From CAIKHN01 sp964394565 (lineage in GTDB: Bacteria; Patescibacteriota; Patescibacteriia; UBA9934): a stretch of 33,524 bases of DNA. The stretch is taken from assembly GCA_964394565.1 (NCBI GenBank), contig CAYMYA010000010.1:1-33524 (forward strand), read 5' to 3'. Of the stretch, positions 7,808 to 18,400 are shown piece by piece. Within the stretch, counting starts at the first letter, position 1, and every line of letters starts with the position of its first letter. The translations under genes and the position numbers were made by a program. Below the pieces are notes generated by a model, which saw only the letters and a list, made by a program, of their open reading frames with translations, did no database searches and had not been told where the DNA came from.

Positions 7808-7827
7808 ACACTCTTTGCAATTTTACT

Positions 7828-9087
7828 CTACGGCACGAGGGATTTCATCCATTTCCTTAACTGATCCGCGACTTTATCCACGGATTTAAACTTCAGGAGT
7901 GATCCTAGGGAGAATTTTCCGCGGCCAGCCCCGCGGATTGCATAGCCCCACACTGCTAAACCGATTGCCGTCGCAAACGTTGGATCATGCGCTTCGTCAA
8001 TAACACTTGAAACGCTCGACGCAACACCAATCGAGCATGGCAAGCGCAAGATACGTTTTGCGACATCGACCACACCCTCAAGCTTCACCGCCCCACCAGT
8101 GAGCACCGCGCCAACCGGGAGCATCCCTGAACGATCAATCTTTCGAAGCTCGTTATCGGCGGCTTCAAAAATCTCTTCCAATCGTGCTTCAATAATTTCC
8201 GCAATAAACCGCGTCTTGATCATCTCATCGCCCTCAACACCAAAATCCGCGAGCGCAAACTGCGCTTTTCTGTCAACATGTTCCGCGATAGCATGGCCAT
8301 ATTGAATTTTGACACGTTCTGCCACATCGATAGAAGTTCGGAGCCCAATAGCAATATCGTTTGTAACGTGGTCGCCGCCAAACGGTAATACTGCAGTATG
8401 TAAAAGATCACCTTCCTCAAACACCGCAAGCGTGGTGGAACTTGCGCCAACATTCAAGACGCAAACACCAAGTTCCTTTTGGCGCTGCGTCAACACAGCT
8501 TCCGCAGTGGCAAGTGGCGTATAGACTAAATCATCAATATCCAGCCCAGTACGGTACACACTTTTTGTAAGATTTTTGATGTGCGATGCAAGCGCCTCAA
8601 TAATTAAGGCATCAACTTCGAGTCGAATACCATTCATGCCGACAGGATCCTTCACGCCACGCTGGCCATCCACGGTGAAACTTTTTGGAATCACATGGAG
8701 AATGTCGTAATTCGTCGGCGTTGCAACAGCACGAGCCGCTTCCATGGCGCGCTCGACATCTTCTTCTTTAATTTCTGCATCCGTCCGAGAAACCCCAATG
8801 ACCCCACGGCTCTCTTGCACTAAAATACTTTGCCCCGCAATCCCAACCCAGGCACTATTAATTGCAACCCCCGTCATGCGCTCCGCCTTCTCAAGCGCCT
8901 GAGAAATAGCAGAAACGGCATCTTCCAAACTTGATATTGCCCCACGATGAACACCAAAAGATGGCGAGGAAACCGCGCCAATCACATGCAAACGGGGCTT
9001 TCCGTCCTCGCCTGGCATGACCTGCGTCACGGCCACACGGATCGTTGAAGACCCGATATCCAAACCTGTAAGAATGTCCTCAGCCAT
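7828..9087 (-). CDS. ftsA: Cell division protein FtsA
   Basis: Actin-like ATPase that tethers FtsZ to the membrane and recruits later division proteins; 419 aa, normal length. The phosphate-1 motif GLDIGSSTIRVAV is at residues 8-20. The 1C subdomain follows the SSPSFGVHRGAI region, a second nucleotide motif VCVLNVGASSTTLAVF lies near the middle, and VGAVLTGGAVKLEGV provides the adenosine motif. The protein ends in FKSVDKVADQLRKWMKSLV, an amphipathic helix expected to insert in the membrane. It is 16 bases after dgkA. An extended -10 promoter sequence overlaps the dgkA stop, so ftsA may be transcribed both from that site and by read-through. No Shine-Dalgarno site is visible. Confidence 0.97.
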   Translation of the reverse strand: MAEDILTGLDIGSSTIRVAVTQVMPGEDGKPRLHVIGAVSSPSFGVHRGAISSLEDAVSAISQALEKAERMTGVAINSAWVGIAGQSILVQESRGVIGVSRTDAEIKEEDVERAMEAARAVATPTNYDILHVIPKSFTVDGQRGVKDPVGMNGIRLEVDALIIEALASHIKNLTKSVYRTGLDIDDLVYTPLATAEAVLTQRQKELGVCVLNVGASSTTLAVFEEGDLLHTAVLPFGGDHVTNDIAIGLRTSIDVAERVKIQYGHAIAEHVDRKAQFALADFGVEGDEMIKTRFIAEIIEARLEEIFEAADNELRKIDRSGMLPVGAVLTGGAVKLEGVVDVAKRILRLPCSIGVASSVSSVIDEAHDPTFATAIGLAVWGYAIRGAGRGKFSLGSLLKFKSVDKVADQLRKWMKSLVP

Positions 9088-9102
9088 AAGCGATCTGACA
9101 GA

Positions 9103-9111
9103 ATTATATCA
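9103..9111 (-). promoter_or_regulatory. Candidate extended -10 promoter for ftsA
   Basis: On the - strand TGATATAAT matches the extended -10 consensus TGnTATAAT. The -35 region is poor, as is usual for this class. Transcription would begin roughly 10 bases before the ftsA ATG, giving a very short leader without a ribosome-binding site. Confidence 0.45.
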
Positions 9112-9499
9112 CGACCGCTCTCCACAGAACTTCGAGTGTCGGCAGAATATGGGGCCAGAATATCAAATACCCCACCATCGCTGCAGCAATACTCGTTAAA
9201 AATACCGCACCAGCCATCATGTCTTTCATGTCCTTCACCATCGGACTTACCCTTGGCTGCAATGCATCAATAAGGCGTTCAAAAATGCTATTCACGATTT
9301 CAAGTACCAAAACAGCCAAAACCATGAATGTCAGCGCAACGCGCTCCCACACCTGTAACGAATCCATCACAATCATCAACCCAAAAACCCCAGCAGCGGC
9401 GAGCATTTGCAAGCGAAAACTCTGCTCTTCCTCCGCAATGCGCACAATGCCAGCAATCGCATAATGTAAACTTTTCCACAATCGATGGAGAGAGATCAT
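9104..9499 (-). CDS. dgkA: Diacylglycerol/undecaprenol kinase (DgkA family)
   Basis: Small integral membrane lipid kinase, 131 aa, with three predicted transmembrane helices (about 33-50, 52-71, 97-117). In Gram-positive-type envelopes this family phosphorylates undecaprenol to feed the lipid carrier used in wall synthesis. The catalytic segment EIVNSIFERLIDALQP and the following VKDMKDMMAGAVFL match the DgkA pattern (ExxNxxxE, then KDxKDxxAGAV). The ATG overlaps the ybeY stop by four bases (ATGA), implying translational coupling. Its place beside ftsA fits wall synthesis at division. Whether the substrate is diacylglycerol or undecaprenol cannot be read from the sequence. Confidence 0.93.
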   Translation of the reverse strand: MISLHRLWKSLHYAIAGIVRIAEEEQSFRLQMLAAAGVFGLMIVMDSLQVWERVALTFMVLAVLVLEIVNSIFERLIDALQPRVSPMVKDMKDMMAGAVFLTSIAAAMVGYLIFWPHILPTLEVLWRAVVI

Positions 9500-9918
9500 A
9501 ACACCGACGCGACAAGTGAATCTTGTAAGGGAAACATCACTGCGGCATCTGCGGGTTCTTCATGATCATAGCCAAGAACATGCAATATGCCATGCACGAG
9601 AAGATCGACGATTTCGAGTTCAATATCTCCCCCCTCTGCTTGTCGAACCGCCTGCGGATACGAAAGAACAACATCCCCAAGTACTCCTGTATGCGCAACA
9701 AAATCCGACGCAAACGACAAAACGTCTGTCACGGCATCTTTCTGTCTGTAGACTCGATTCAAACGGCGAATTTCATCATCGTCGACATACGAAACACCAA
9801 TCACACCCCCAATATCTGGGAATCGTGCACTCACCGCAGCCGCAAGGGCGCGGTATTTGGATTCCGGGAGCTTGTGTTCTTCCCGTAATCCATCATCAAC
9901 GACATCGAGCTCAATCAT
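9496..9918 (-). CDS. ybeY: Endoribonuclease YbeY (rRNA maturation factor)
   Basis: Zinc-dependent endoribonuclease involved in 16S rRNA 3'-end maturation and ribosome quality control; 140 aa, typical. The metal site HGILHVLGYDH gives His109, His113 and His119 (H-x3-H-x5-H). Upstream are the conserved ISYVDDDEIRRLN-type strand (here SYVDDDEIRRLNRVYR) and TDVLSFASDF. It overlaps both neighbours by four bases, the 325-aa membrane protein gene before it and dgkA after it, so it is tied to the same transcript as the surface-protein cluster. Confidence 0.95.
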   Translation of the reverse strand: MIELDVVDDGLREEHKLPESKYRALAAAVSARFPDIGGVIGVSYVDDDEIRRLNRVYRQKDAVTDVLSFASDFVAHTGVLGDVVLSYPQAVRQAEGGDIELEIVDLLVHGILHVLGYDHEEPADAAVMFPLQDSLVASVL

Positions 9919-10892
9919 GGGGTTACGGTTAGGCTATTCACCATCATGGCGAAGGTTTGGGTGTATGAAATATCTTTCGAGGTTCCAAGATCGTACGTCA
10001 AAACGTACACTGTTGCGCCCAGATCAACATACGCAATGAGATCGTCTGCACTCCGCAGAGTGTAATAACCTTCTTTGGTATAGGATGCCTGTAACGTTTT
10101 CAAATCTGCATCTTTGACATTGGTAACAATCCAATCTTCTACTGTAAGATCCGACGCTTTCATGCTCCATGTCACCACAATGGCGGCCACACTTGAAGAA
10201 GTAAAGGTGACCGTATGTTTGACTGGCTCAGCAGACGCCTTCCATGTTGCAGGATAGTAGAGCGTAAATGGAAGTGCGAGATCGGCAAACACCTGCACTG
10301 CACCAGTATCGAGCAATGTCGAGGGCGCGACACCAAGCGGATCGTACCGGTGAAATACTTCATTGCCGTCCAAAAATGTATCGCCATCGGTATCGGGATT
10401 ACGAAAATCTGTTCCGTACATCTTTTCCTCAATATCGGTTAAGCCATCGCTATCAGAATCCTTAGAAAGCACCGGCGCCGTAACCACTGGCGTTACCGGT
10501 GGCTTGACAATAGGTTTCTCTGGACTTTCTGGGGATTGTGCCTCGGGTACAGGTGGCTCGATAGGCTGTGTTTGAGACTTGCCAAGCATCACGTATGCCA
10601 CCGCAGCAATAACGAACAAGAGCAAAACGGCGATCGCAACCCACATCCAGAGCGGGACACTGCGGCGTTTTGGCAGCGGTACCGGCGTGTGTGATACCGC
10701 CGAATGAGGCGGGGTGACAACAATCGGTGGCGCAACAGGTGTTGGTACGGGCTCGATTCGGAGTGCCGCCGAAGCACCAAGGAAATCCTTCGGCATCACG
10801 TGAATCACAACGCCCAAATCCTCTGCCGTTGGAGCAACAACGGCACGTGTGTCTTGCTGCACGCTTGGCACTTTTTTTCTAAAAAGTCCCAT
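9915..10892 (-). CDS. Single-pass membrane protein with calcium-binding repeats and a C-terminal beta domain
   Basis: 325-aa protein not assigned to a named family. An N-terminal cytoplasmic part (1-80) includes a short folded-looking piece (VVIHVMPKDFLG) and a Pro-rich linker. A transmembrane helix is at about 81-102 (LWMWVAIAVLLLFVIAAVAY). A Pro/Glu-rich stalk (103-142) leads to thrombospondin-3-like calcium motifs DSDSDGLTDIEE and DTDGDTFLDGNE (145-186). The last 120 residues look like a beta-rich domain; the start LPFTLYYPATWKAS resembles PsbP/DUF1795-type openings, a tentative link. The extracellular side should be the C-terminus. It is the third of three adjacent proteins of this plan and overlaps ybeY by four bases. 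I infer a partner of the large surface protein. Confidence 0.85.
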   Translation of the reverse strand: MGLFRKKVPSVQQDTRAVVAPTAEDLGVVIHVMPKDFLGASAALRIEPVPTPVAPPIVVTPPHSAVSHTPVPLPKRRSVPLWMWVAIAVLLLFVIAAVAYVMLGKSQTQPIEPPVPEAQSPESPEKPIVKPPVTPVVTAPVLSKDSDSDGLTDIEEKMYGTDFRNPDTDGDTFLDGNEVFHRYDPLGVAPSTLLDTGAVQVFADLALPFTLYYPATWKASAEPVKHTVTFTSSSVAAIVVTWSMKASDLTVEDWIVTNVKDADLKTLQASYTKEGYYTLRSADDLIAYVDLGATVYVLTYDLGTSKDISYTQTFAMMVNSLTVTP

Positions 10893-10895
10893 AGG

Positions 10896-11546
10896 CTAGC
10901 TGCCCGTTGGAACAGTAAAGAGTTTTCCTTCTCCATTAGGGTTATACCCACCAGAAACCTCCTGACCGTCTAAATATCCGTCACCGTCTGTATCCGCCTT
11001 TCGGGCATTCGTACCGTACACCTCAACTTCTTCTTTATCGCCAAGGCCGTCACCGTCTGTATCCGCCTTCGTTACTGACGTGCCCACTTCAAGCTCTCGG
11101 GCATTCGTGAGTCCGTCACCATCACTGTCGAGAAGCGTTGCCGGATTCGTTGTTTCGACAGGAATACTCGTTGCATTTCCGTCTGATGGTTGTTCGGTTG
11201 TACCCACGTCATCATCGTCTCCCACAACAACTCCGCCGTCCGGTACAGAATCAATCACACTCGTTGAATCCGCCGGCTGCACCATAATGCGATAGGCAAA
11301 GAACCCCGAAACGCCAAATATCACAAGAATGACCGCAACGATGAGTACGGCGTTCATGCCTCCACCGCGATGTGGTGCGGAAAGCGACGAGGCACCCTGC
11401 ATACCAGGCGGCATTGCGCCATAGGTCGGCGGCAAGTTGCTAGGTGGTGGAACGATGTGCGGAGCGGGGGAAGGAGCAGGAGGAATCGGTGCGGCCGCTG
11501 GTGCATCCGTGCCTGCGAACATGTCTTTTGGTTCTTCGTCGAACAT
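10896..11546 (-). CDS. Single-pass membrane protein with calcium-binding repeats
   Basis: 216-aa protein of unknown function. Residues 1-62 are Pro/Ala-rich and probably cytoplasmic. One transmembrane helix is at about 64-87. An acidic linker with a DDDD run follows, then three DxDGDG-type motifs (DSDGDGLTNARE, DTDGDGLGDKEE, DTDGDGYLDGQE) at about 140-200, as in thrombospondin type 3 repeats that bind Ca2+. The protein ends soon after the repeats, so the extracellular part is essentially a calcium-binding rod. It has the same plan as the genes on both sides and lies 3 bases before the 325-aa gene. No Shine-Dalgarno site is seen at the ATG. Confidence 0.84.
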   Translation of the reverse strand: MFDEEPKDMFAGTDAPAAAPIPPAPSPAPHIVPPPSNLPPTYGAMPPGMQGASSLSAPHRGGGMNAVLIVAVILVIFGVSGFFAYRIMVQPADSTSVIDSVPDGGVVVGDDDDVGTTEQPSDGNATSIPVETTNPATLLDSDGDGLTNARELEVGTSVTKADTDGDGLGDKEEVEVYGTNARKADTDGDGYLDGQEVSGGYNPNGEGKLFTVPTGS

Positions 11547-11576
11547 AGGGTGGTATGTTAAGAGGTGCGAGCGCCT

Positions 11577-12401
11577 TCATTGCAACGGATCATGACCTGA
11601 GGCGACTTCCTCACCATCAGTATACCCGTCTCCGTCAGTATCCGCATTCGTGTCAGATGTCCCGAGCGTTGATTCCGTCACCAACACGAGGCCGTCACCA
11701 TCCTGATCAATGGATCCGAACACGTCATCACACGTGGCGCGTTGTTCACCGTGAAATTGCAAGCATCCCGATGGATCACCGCTAGCGACAACGCCATCCA
11801 AGAGCTCTGGAAAATTGCATGTTGTCGCATCAATCCCATACGTCTCGCATGCATTATTTGCGATGACATATTGAAGTAACTGTTTCTGACAACCCTCCCG
11901 AATTGTAACGCTTTCGATTGTCGTACACATGCTATAATCGCCTGCTTTTTTCGCCGCAACGAGCGTTGCACCATCACGACATGCAGTTTCGTCATCCCCA
12001 GAAAGCGCAGAACACAACGAAGGATCTGCCTGATCATTCGCAATGAGCGAAACACAATTCACCCGTTCTGCTGACTCAAGCTCGCGGCACACAGAAACTT
12101 CTCCTGTAGCGCGCGCGGCGTCTGCACGTGCATCTGCGACACACGTCTCAGAGTTTTCTGCGTCAGCGCACGCAAGCACCGCGGCATCGATAATCACCTG
12201 CGCTTGATTCACGGCATCACGGTTGACGTGCGTAAGTGTATACGCCTGATACCCGTAATAGCCCACTAATCCAAGCGTAACCACCACTAAGGCAATGCCC
12301 GCAAGCTGCATCTGGAAACGACGTACTTTCCACCAAGGCAGCGAAGGCGTCGATTCCTCTTCGAGAGAAAAGTAGTTTTGATTGTTTGGATCAAGAGTCA
12401 T
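11577..12401 (-). CDS. Single-pass membrane protein with cysteine-rich helical region and calcium-binding repeats
   Basis: 274-aa protein of unknown function. A short cytoplasmic N-terminus is followed by a transmembrane helix at about 31-53 (LAGIALVVVTLGLVGYYGY). Residues 65-225 are helical and contain about a dozen cysteines, many in pairs spaced 8-15 residues apart (for example VCRELESAERVNC and LCSALSGDDETAC), which suggests a stack of disulfide-linked helical hairpins on the outer face. The C-terminal 45 residues hold two calcium motifs, DQDGDGLVLVTE and DTDGDGYTDGEE. It lies 9 bases after the giant surface-protein gene and 30 before the 216-aa gene. Disulfides would need an oxidising exterior, so the topology N-in/C-out is inferred. 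Confidence 0.84.
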   Translation of the reverse strand: MTLDPNNQNYFSLEEESTPSLPWWKVRRFQMQLAGIALVVVTLGLVGYYGYQAYTLTHVNRDAVNQAQVIIDAAVLACADAENSETCVADARADAARATGEVSVCRELESAERVNCVSLIANDQADPSLCSALSGDDETACRDGATLVAAKKAGDYSMCTTIESVTIREGCQKQLLQYVIANNACETYGIDATTCNFPELLDGVVASGDPSGCLQFHGEQRATCDDVFGSIDQDGDGLVLVTESTLGTSDTNADTDGDGYTDGEEVASGHDPLQ

Positions 12402-12410
12402 AGAAAAGGC

Positions 12411-15400
12411 CTACGGGGCACAGTAATCCACCCGAACATTACTGACCTGGACTGTTCCCTCTCCACGGAACGTGATTTGAATCGGCACTTCCACGTCATT
12501 CACACCGTCACATGCAAACTCGCTTGGCCACGGCAATACAATATTGTGTGAATCGTTCACAATCCCGGTGTCTACAATCACCGACGTTCCCGACGAAGAG
12601 AGAATAGACGCGGTACCATTCAGCATAGAGTCAATAATTGCTTCATATGCTGCCGAAACTTCAGATGCCGTGGTACCACCGTACGAATAATCAATCAGAT
12701 TTTCATCATTATAATCACTACTCGAATCAGGATCTGATGAAAGATTTTCATCGATATCGCAAGACAGTAACGATGTCTCTGTGCCGGCGCAAATCGTATT
12801 CGAAGACCACCGATCCATGTCAGTCTCAAGGGTATCAGTAGACGTCAGTGCCAAAGAATACAGCTCCACACCTTCGGCCTGGAGAACATCAAGTGTTGCA
12901 GCGTTGACATCGGACTCGCTTCCCGGCTGGCCGTCACTTAACAAAACGATCATTTTTGCAACATTCGTAGCATCCGTGACCGTATCAAGAAGCGCCATCG
13001 CAGCATCAAGTCCATCGTCTGTCTCTGTGGATCCACTCGCACTATACGCCGACACTAAAGTATTCAGAGCGGATTCTGAGGCTTCACCATAAAATGTTAC
13101 TGTATCCGTTACCACGGCAGACGAGTAATGCACCAAACCAATGTGCATTTTACTTCCCAATTCATCAAACAATGTTGCAACCGCGTCATTAATACTGGTC
13201 TTCGCAACTTCCAATCGTTCATCGATATCGTCTCCATCGTCAGAAGATTCACCAAATTCCCACGCCATCGATCCTGACGTATCTGTCACGAAAACGACAT
13301 ATACATCCGGAAGCTCCACATTACTAAAATCCACATCTGCAACCAGATTCCCTGCAATCGTACACGCAGGGACGGCAATGGTCGCAGCATTAGGAAGCGT
13401 AGAAGTACTTACAGCGCTATAACTATAAAGATCAAGAGTATTTGTCGCGTCATCACCGGGTTGATTTGACGTTAATACCAACGAAACCGTAGATTCTGAT
13501 GTTGGGCATGTCGCTGCACAATCTTCGCCACAAACTGGAAAGACGCATTCAGAAGACTCTCCGCACGCGACGTCATCAAAGCCGGAAACATAGTCATCAT
13601 TCGTCGTACAATATTGGCCGTTCAACACGCCGCCGTTACACACCCCGACCATACGACAAGCATACGTCGTACTTCCATCGCTCCACGTTTCACCAAGACT
13701 GCTGCAAGAACCATTGGTGGTATATGACGCATCAGGATTCAAAATATCGTAGCCATTGAACCATGTATATGGGACATCTGCACCGTCACAGAATTCATGA
13801 CCATTAATCACACCATCTCCACAAAAATCTCCGGAAGAAACAGTGTAATGACATGTTGTTGAACACGCAGTACACGTGGAGCCGTACGCCGAGCTACAGC
13901 CACCACCATTCCCGGTGCCTTCGTCACATACTTCCACACCATCGTACAAGTATCCGTCACCACAAACGTTCACCGTACACAGCGTCGTACAACCGTCTGT
14001 TGCAACATCATTTCCGTCATCACATTCCTCTGAACCATCCACGACGCCATTGCCGCACGATTGTCCATTGTAATTACAATATTGCCAGTCATTCCAGCCA
14101 CATATCGACGCCGCATCGCTATCATCGCACGTGCGCGTGCGCGCAGTCTGATACAAAGCACCACTGGAAACACACACGCCGTCATCGCTTGTCGTCGTAG
14201 AATCAAGTCCGGAAGAACAACGCGCCGCCATCACTGCTTCAAACCCAGCCAAATATGTACTACTGAATGTAGACGTCACTGAACTCGGCCATTCAAAATT
14301 TGCACATGGATACCCGTCATACGAGCCGCCAGAACAGATCGATGCCACGGGACACGCCGCTTCAACATCACCACACGTGCCCGTAGAACAATCTGCATCC
14401 GTTGTACACATTGTGACGCCATCGGAACACAACGCACCGGCCCACGCTTCAGTATTGCCGTCACACGATTCGCCAGAATCGATGTTCGCGTCGCCACAAT
14501 ACGCCGCAGGTCCCGCACAGTCCCAAGAACATGTTGTTGTTGCAGCAGCCTTATACCTTCCATTTCTTCCAGAGCAATCGCCATATGCTCCCCCATAAGG
14601 ACGAGATTCCGAGAGATCCGTGGTCGCGGTGGAATCACCACAGTCACACGCCTCACCACCACTCACCACACCATCGCCGCAATATTCCGCATCAGTATAC
14701 GTACACAACGCACCGCAATAGCCGTAATCGCCATTAAATTCACCGTCGTCACACTCTTCCCCTGCATCAATTGCACCGTCACCACACGTTCCCGCAGAAC
14801 ACACTGCGTCTGCTGCAAGCGTGTACCCGGAACAGTCACTCGTACACTGTGCCGTTGCAGTGCCTGCACTTCCATCAGATTGTGTGCAGCGCCTCGCGTG
14901 TACATCGTCAACCTCGCACACTTCCATGGTGCCATCACTACGCATACCAATCACCCCATCACCACACGCACTCGACGTACCATAAATATCTCCATCACAA
15001 TAGGACGACGTGTAATACGTCACTGGATCCGTGTCGTCTGTATCGAGCTCGTACACCCAAGGCAATGCAGTGTACTCCAACTCTGCAGCAAGCTCGTACT
15101 TTCTAGAACCAACCGCACGATAGTGATAGACGGCTGAACCCTCCGGACATGAATACGCTCCAGTGGTTTGGTTCACACATGTCGCAGCATCGTACCCGTC
15201 ACAGACTGCATACGTGTTCAATGGATCCGTTGGGACATCGCCGCCAAGCGCGCCGCCAAGCGTGCTCCCCCATGATCCCCATGCGCTAGACGCCAATGCA
15301 CGCACTGCAGTACCCGCTGGTAACTCCGGAACAATTGCTTCACACGTTTCGGCTTCTGGACAATCGGCATCTTCCACACACGTTCGCGACGATGTTTCGC

Positions 15401-18400
15401 TACAAGTTTTATTTTCAGCTCCGTACGCTTCAACACTGCGGGCGATATCCTTTAACTCCCCCAGACGTTCCGTATCTCGCATGATTTTCAACTTATCTGA
15501 ACCACACACCTCACCAGCCCCGTAATCGCAATCCAAATCAGCATTGCAGGAATTTCCACTTCCGCTACACACCGCATCATCTGCGACATTGCGAATGAAC
15601 CTGACGCTTTCAAGCATCTGTTCATAAATATCCACCGTTTCATCCGAAGCACCCTCGTTATATGTGAGAACAACGATATTCGAATATACCCCCGCAGACG
15701 TCACATTTGCCACACCGACATATGCTGAACGGCCATCTGTAACGGCTTGAAATCCATCGATCGTGGTTTTTGAAGGGCTACCAGAAAAACCTTTTTCCTC
15801 ATACCACGCCATTGGACTCAAGAACTCTGGGTTGCTCAGGACGCGAACACCAATCGCATCCCCAGCCCCATTTGCACCAGCTGAAGTAGACGTGGAATCA
15901 ATTTCAAACAAATATTCTTTCAACACATCACTTGCACCAGATGATGGCACCAAAACCACATTCACATCTGGCAAGTCGTCACTCGTCACATCCGGTGTTC
16001 CGAAATCCTGACAATACGATACCGAAAAATTCATGTATCCAGCCCCTTCCGCAGCAAAACCGTTCGCAGCACCCGTTGGATCATCGCTCCATGGGAAACT
16101 CGCAATATCTGGCCATGTATTCTCACACAAATACGCTGTTACGTCTGCATTCCCAGAAACACGATCATCTTCAACATCACCGGAACCACCAGTAGTAATT
16201 GTGGCAACTGCAGTCACTGTTGCGTCCCCGTTATCGTTTAATACCGTCACCGTGGCAGTATCCTCTGCCTCGCCATCTTGCGCGACGGTAAACAGCGCGT
16301 CATCGCCGCTCCCCCAGCTCGACCATGTCCAATCGTACACACCAGCAACACCAGCAATTTCCTGGCGCGTATTCCCGTGGTAAGAAATTGCCGTTGCGGT
16401 AAAGGCATGCGTCTCACCAGAATGTGTGAAGACGTTTGGAGAATCTTCATGTGCGTCGATCACATCCACCGCATCCAGCGCACACATTTCGCTGCCCGTC
16501 ATGAATGTTACAGACTGCGACCCGCGCATTGCTGCACCGAGCACGGACGAAACTCCTGTTGCAATATCATCGGAGGTATTCTCGTCGCCACGTATCACGA
16601 ATGTATAGGAGGAATTCGCCTCAAGTGCAATGCCGGTATTCACCGTAACCTTATACGTACCATCCCCAACGGGGATTTGTGAAAATGATTGTACCGGAAC
16701 AACACAGTCCGTCGTCACGGCCGCTTCCGCAATCGGGCCAAGCAAAAAGACCTTCACCGTCGCAACAAGGCGTTGAATCCAATTCAAGGACAGGTACTGG
16801 GACGTGGTATAGCCTTCTGGGCATGATTGACCTGCCGCACGGTTCAGCGCAACGTACATCTGCGATGACTTCGTTGTTTCATTCCCTTCAGTCACACTGG
16901 TCACAAAAGACCCCGTATCCATTTCAGCATCGAACGTGACGGATATTGCAGCATTCAAACAGACATCGTTGCCCAACGGTCCGGAAGCGACAAACGCCGG
17001 GCGCGGTACACAACACTGTGTCGCGCCAGCAGCATATACATCTGGATCAGAACAATCTTGATCGTCTTCTGCCGTACAGCTCAATGTCCACGATGCCGCA
17101 GCCGTCAGGTTCGAACTTGGCTCAGTTACAGAAATATTTGCGATGGCAAGGTTTGTTTCCGTACTCACCTCCAGGCTTGCTTCATCCGTAATATATGCAA
17201 CTTGTGTCGAGTCTGGGTTGCCGTCACCCGATGCGCTCGCGGATTCACATGACGGGTACTCGCCCAAACCAGCGACACCATCACCACACACAGAAGGCAC
17301 ACTGTACCCAACGGATGAACCTTCAAACGTACAGTCGTTTGAACATCCTTCCTGGCCGTCACAATCCTCGCCGGCACCGTTTGCGGCAATTTCTACCGCA
17401 CCATTGCCGCAACAGTTCGTATCCGTCGTCGTGGAACACTGCGATAGCCCCTCTCGCACACAAATTGACGAGCAGCCATCATTGTTCACCGCATTGCCGT
17501 CGTCACATGTTTCATACGGAGTCGTCACCACGTTATCACCACATTCTGCTCCCCCAGTTGCTACAGAGCTCTGCGAACCCTCGCGCAAACATAATCGTGA
17601 GCACCCGTCTCCACTGGCATTGTTACGATCATCACACTCTTCTCCCGCCTGCGTCAGAGCGTCGTACGCGACATCACCATTACCGCACGTCGCACCAATA
17701 GCGGCGGAACCCTCCGCAAGACACGCCGCAGAACATCCATCACCATCAACACGATTTCCATCATCACAATCTTCTGCGATATCACTACCGTATTGCACCT
17801 CAATCACACTATTCCCACAACACAATGTCCCTGTTGTCCCGCACGTTGATGCAACATACGGACAATCGCTATTCGTCGTACACGCAACACCACTGACCGA
17901 ACACAACGAGGTCGAGGTATCGCACGTTTCTGTACATTCGCTATCCGCAGAACATGCAGCGCCAGTTGAACTACACGTAAAGGAACAGGAAGGGCTTCCC
18001 TCATACACGCACGTGGAAGAGCATCCGTCGTGATCTGCAATATTGCCGTCATCACATTCTTCGCCACTCCCATCAGTATCCTGATCAAGTACACCGTCAC
18101 CACACACCGCATCGTACGCGGCACTGCCAACTGGCGTACAACGCTCAGAACATCCTTCCGCTGCAACATCTGCACCCCCGTCGAGCAGTGCACCGGACTG
18201 TGTCGTCCAAGCAGCAGTCGAATATTCCGTGGACATATTCTGCGCGTCGTCCGCAATAGCCGGGAACACCGTATGTGCAGCGTCTTCCCAATTCCAAGCA
18301 AAGTCACTCCCCACTAAACGCTGACCGGATGTTGAGCAAGAGTCCGCAGCGCCAAACGCTTCCACCGTAAACGCCGCAGTCTCGCCGATCGTGCCAGCAA

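Noticed and set aside
17143..18033. A 296-codon open frame on + opposite the cysteine-rich repeats of the giant gene
   Set aside because: Low-complexity His/Pro/Ser composition with no family features; a mirror of the repeat-coding strand.
13500..18200. Many short near-repeats at the DNA level, suggesting a CRISPR array or tandem repeat
   Set aside because: Spacing is irregular and all copies fall in frame with DUF4215-type cysteine units of one protein; no array structure or cas genes.
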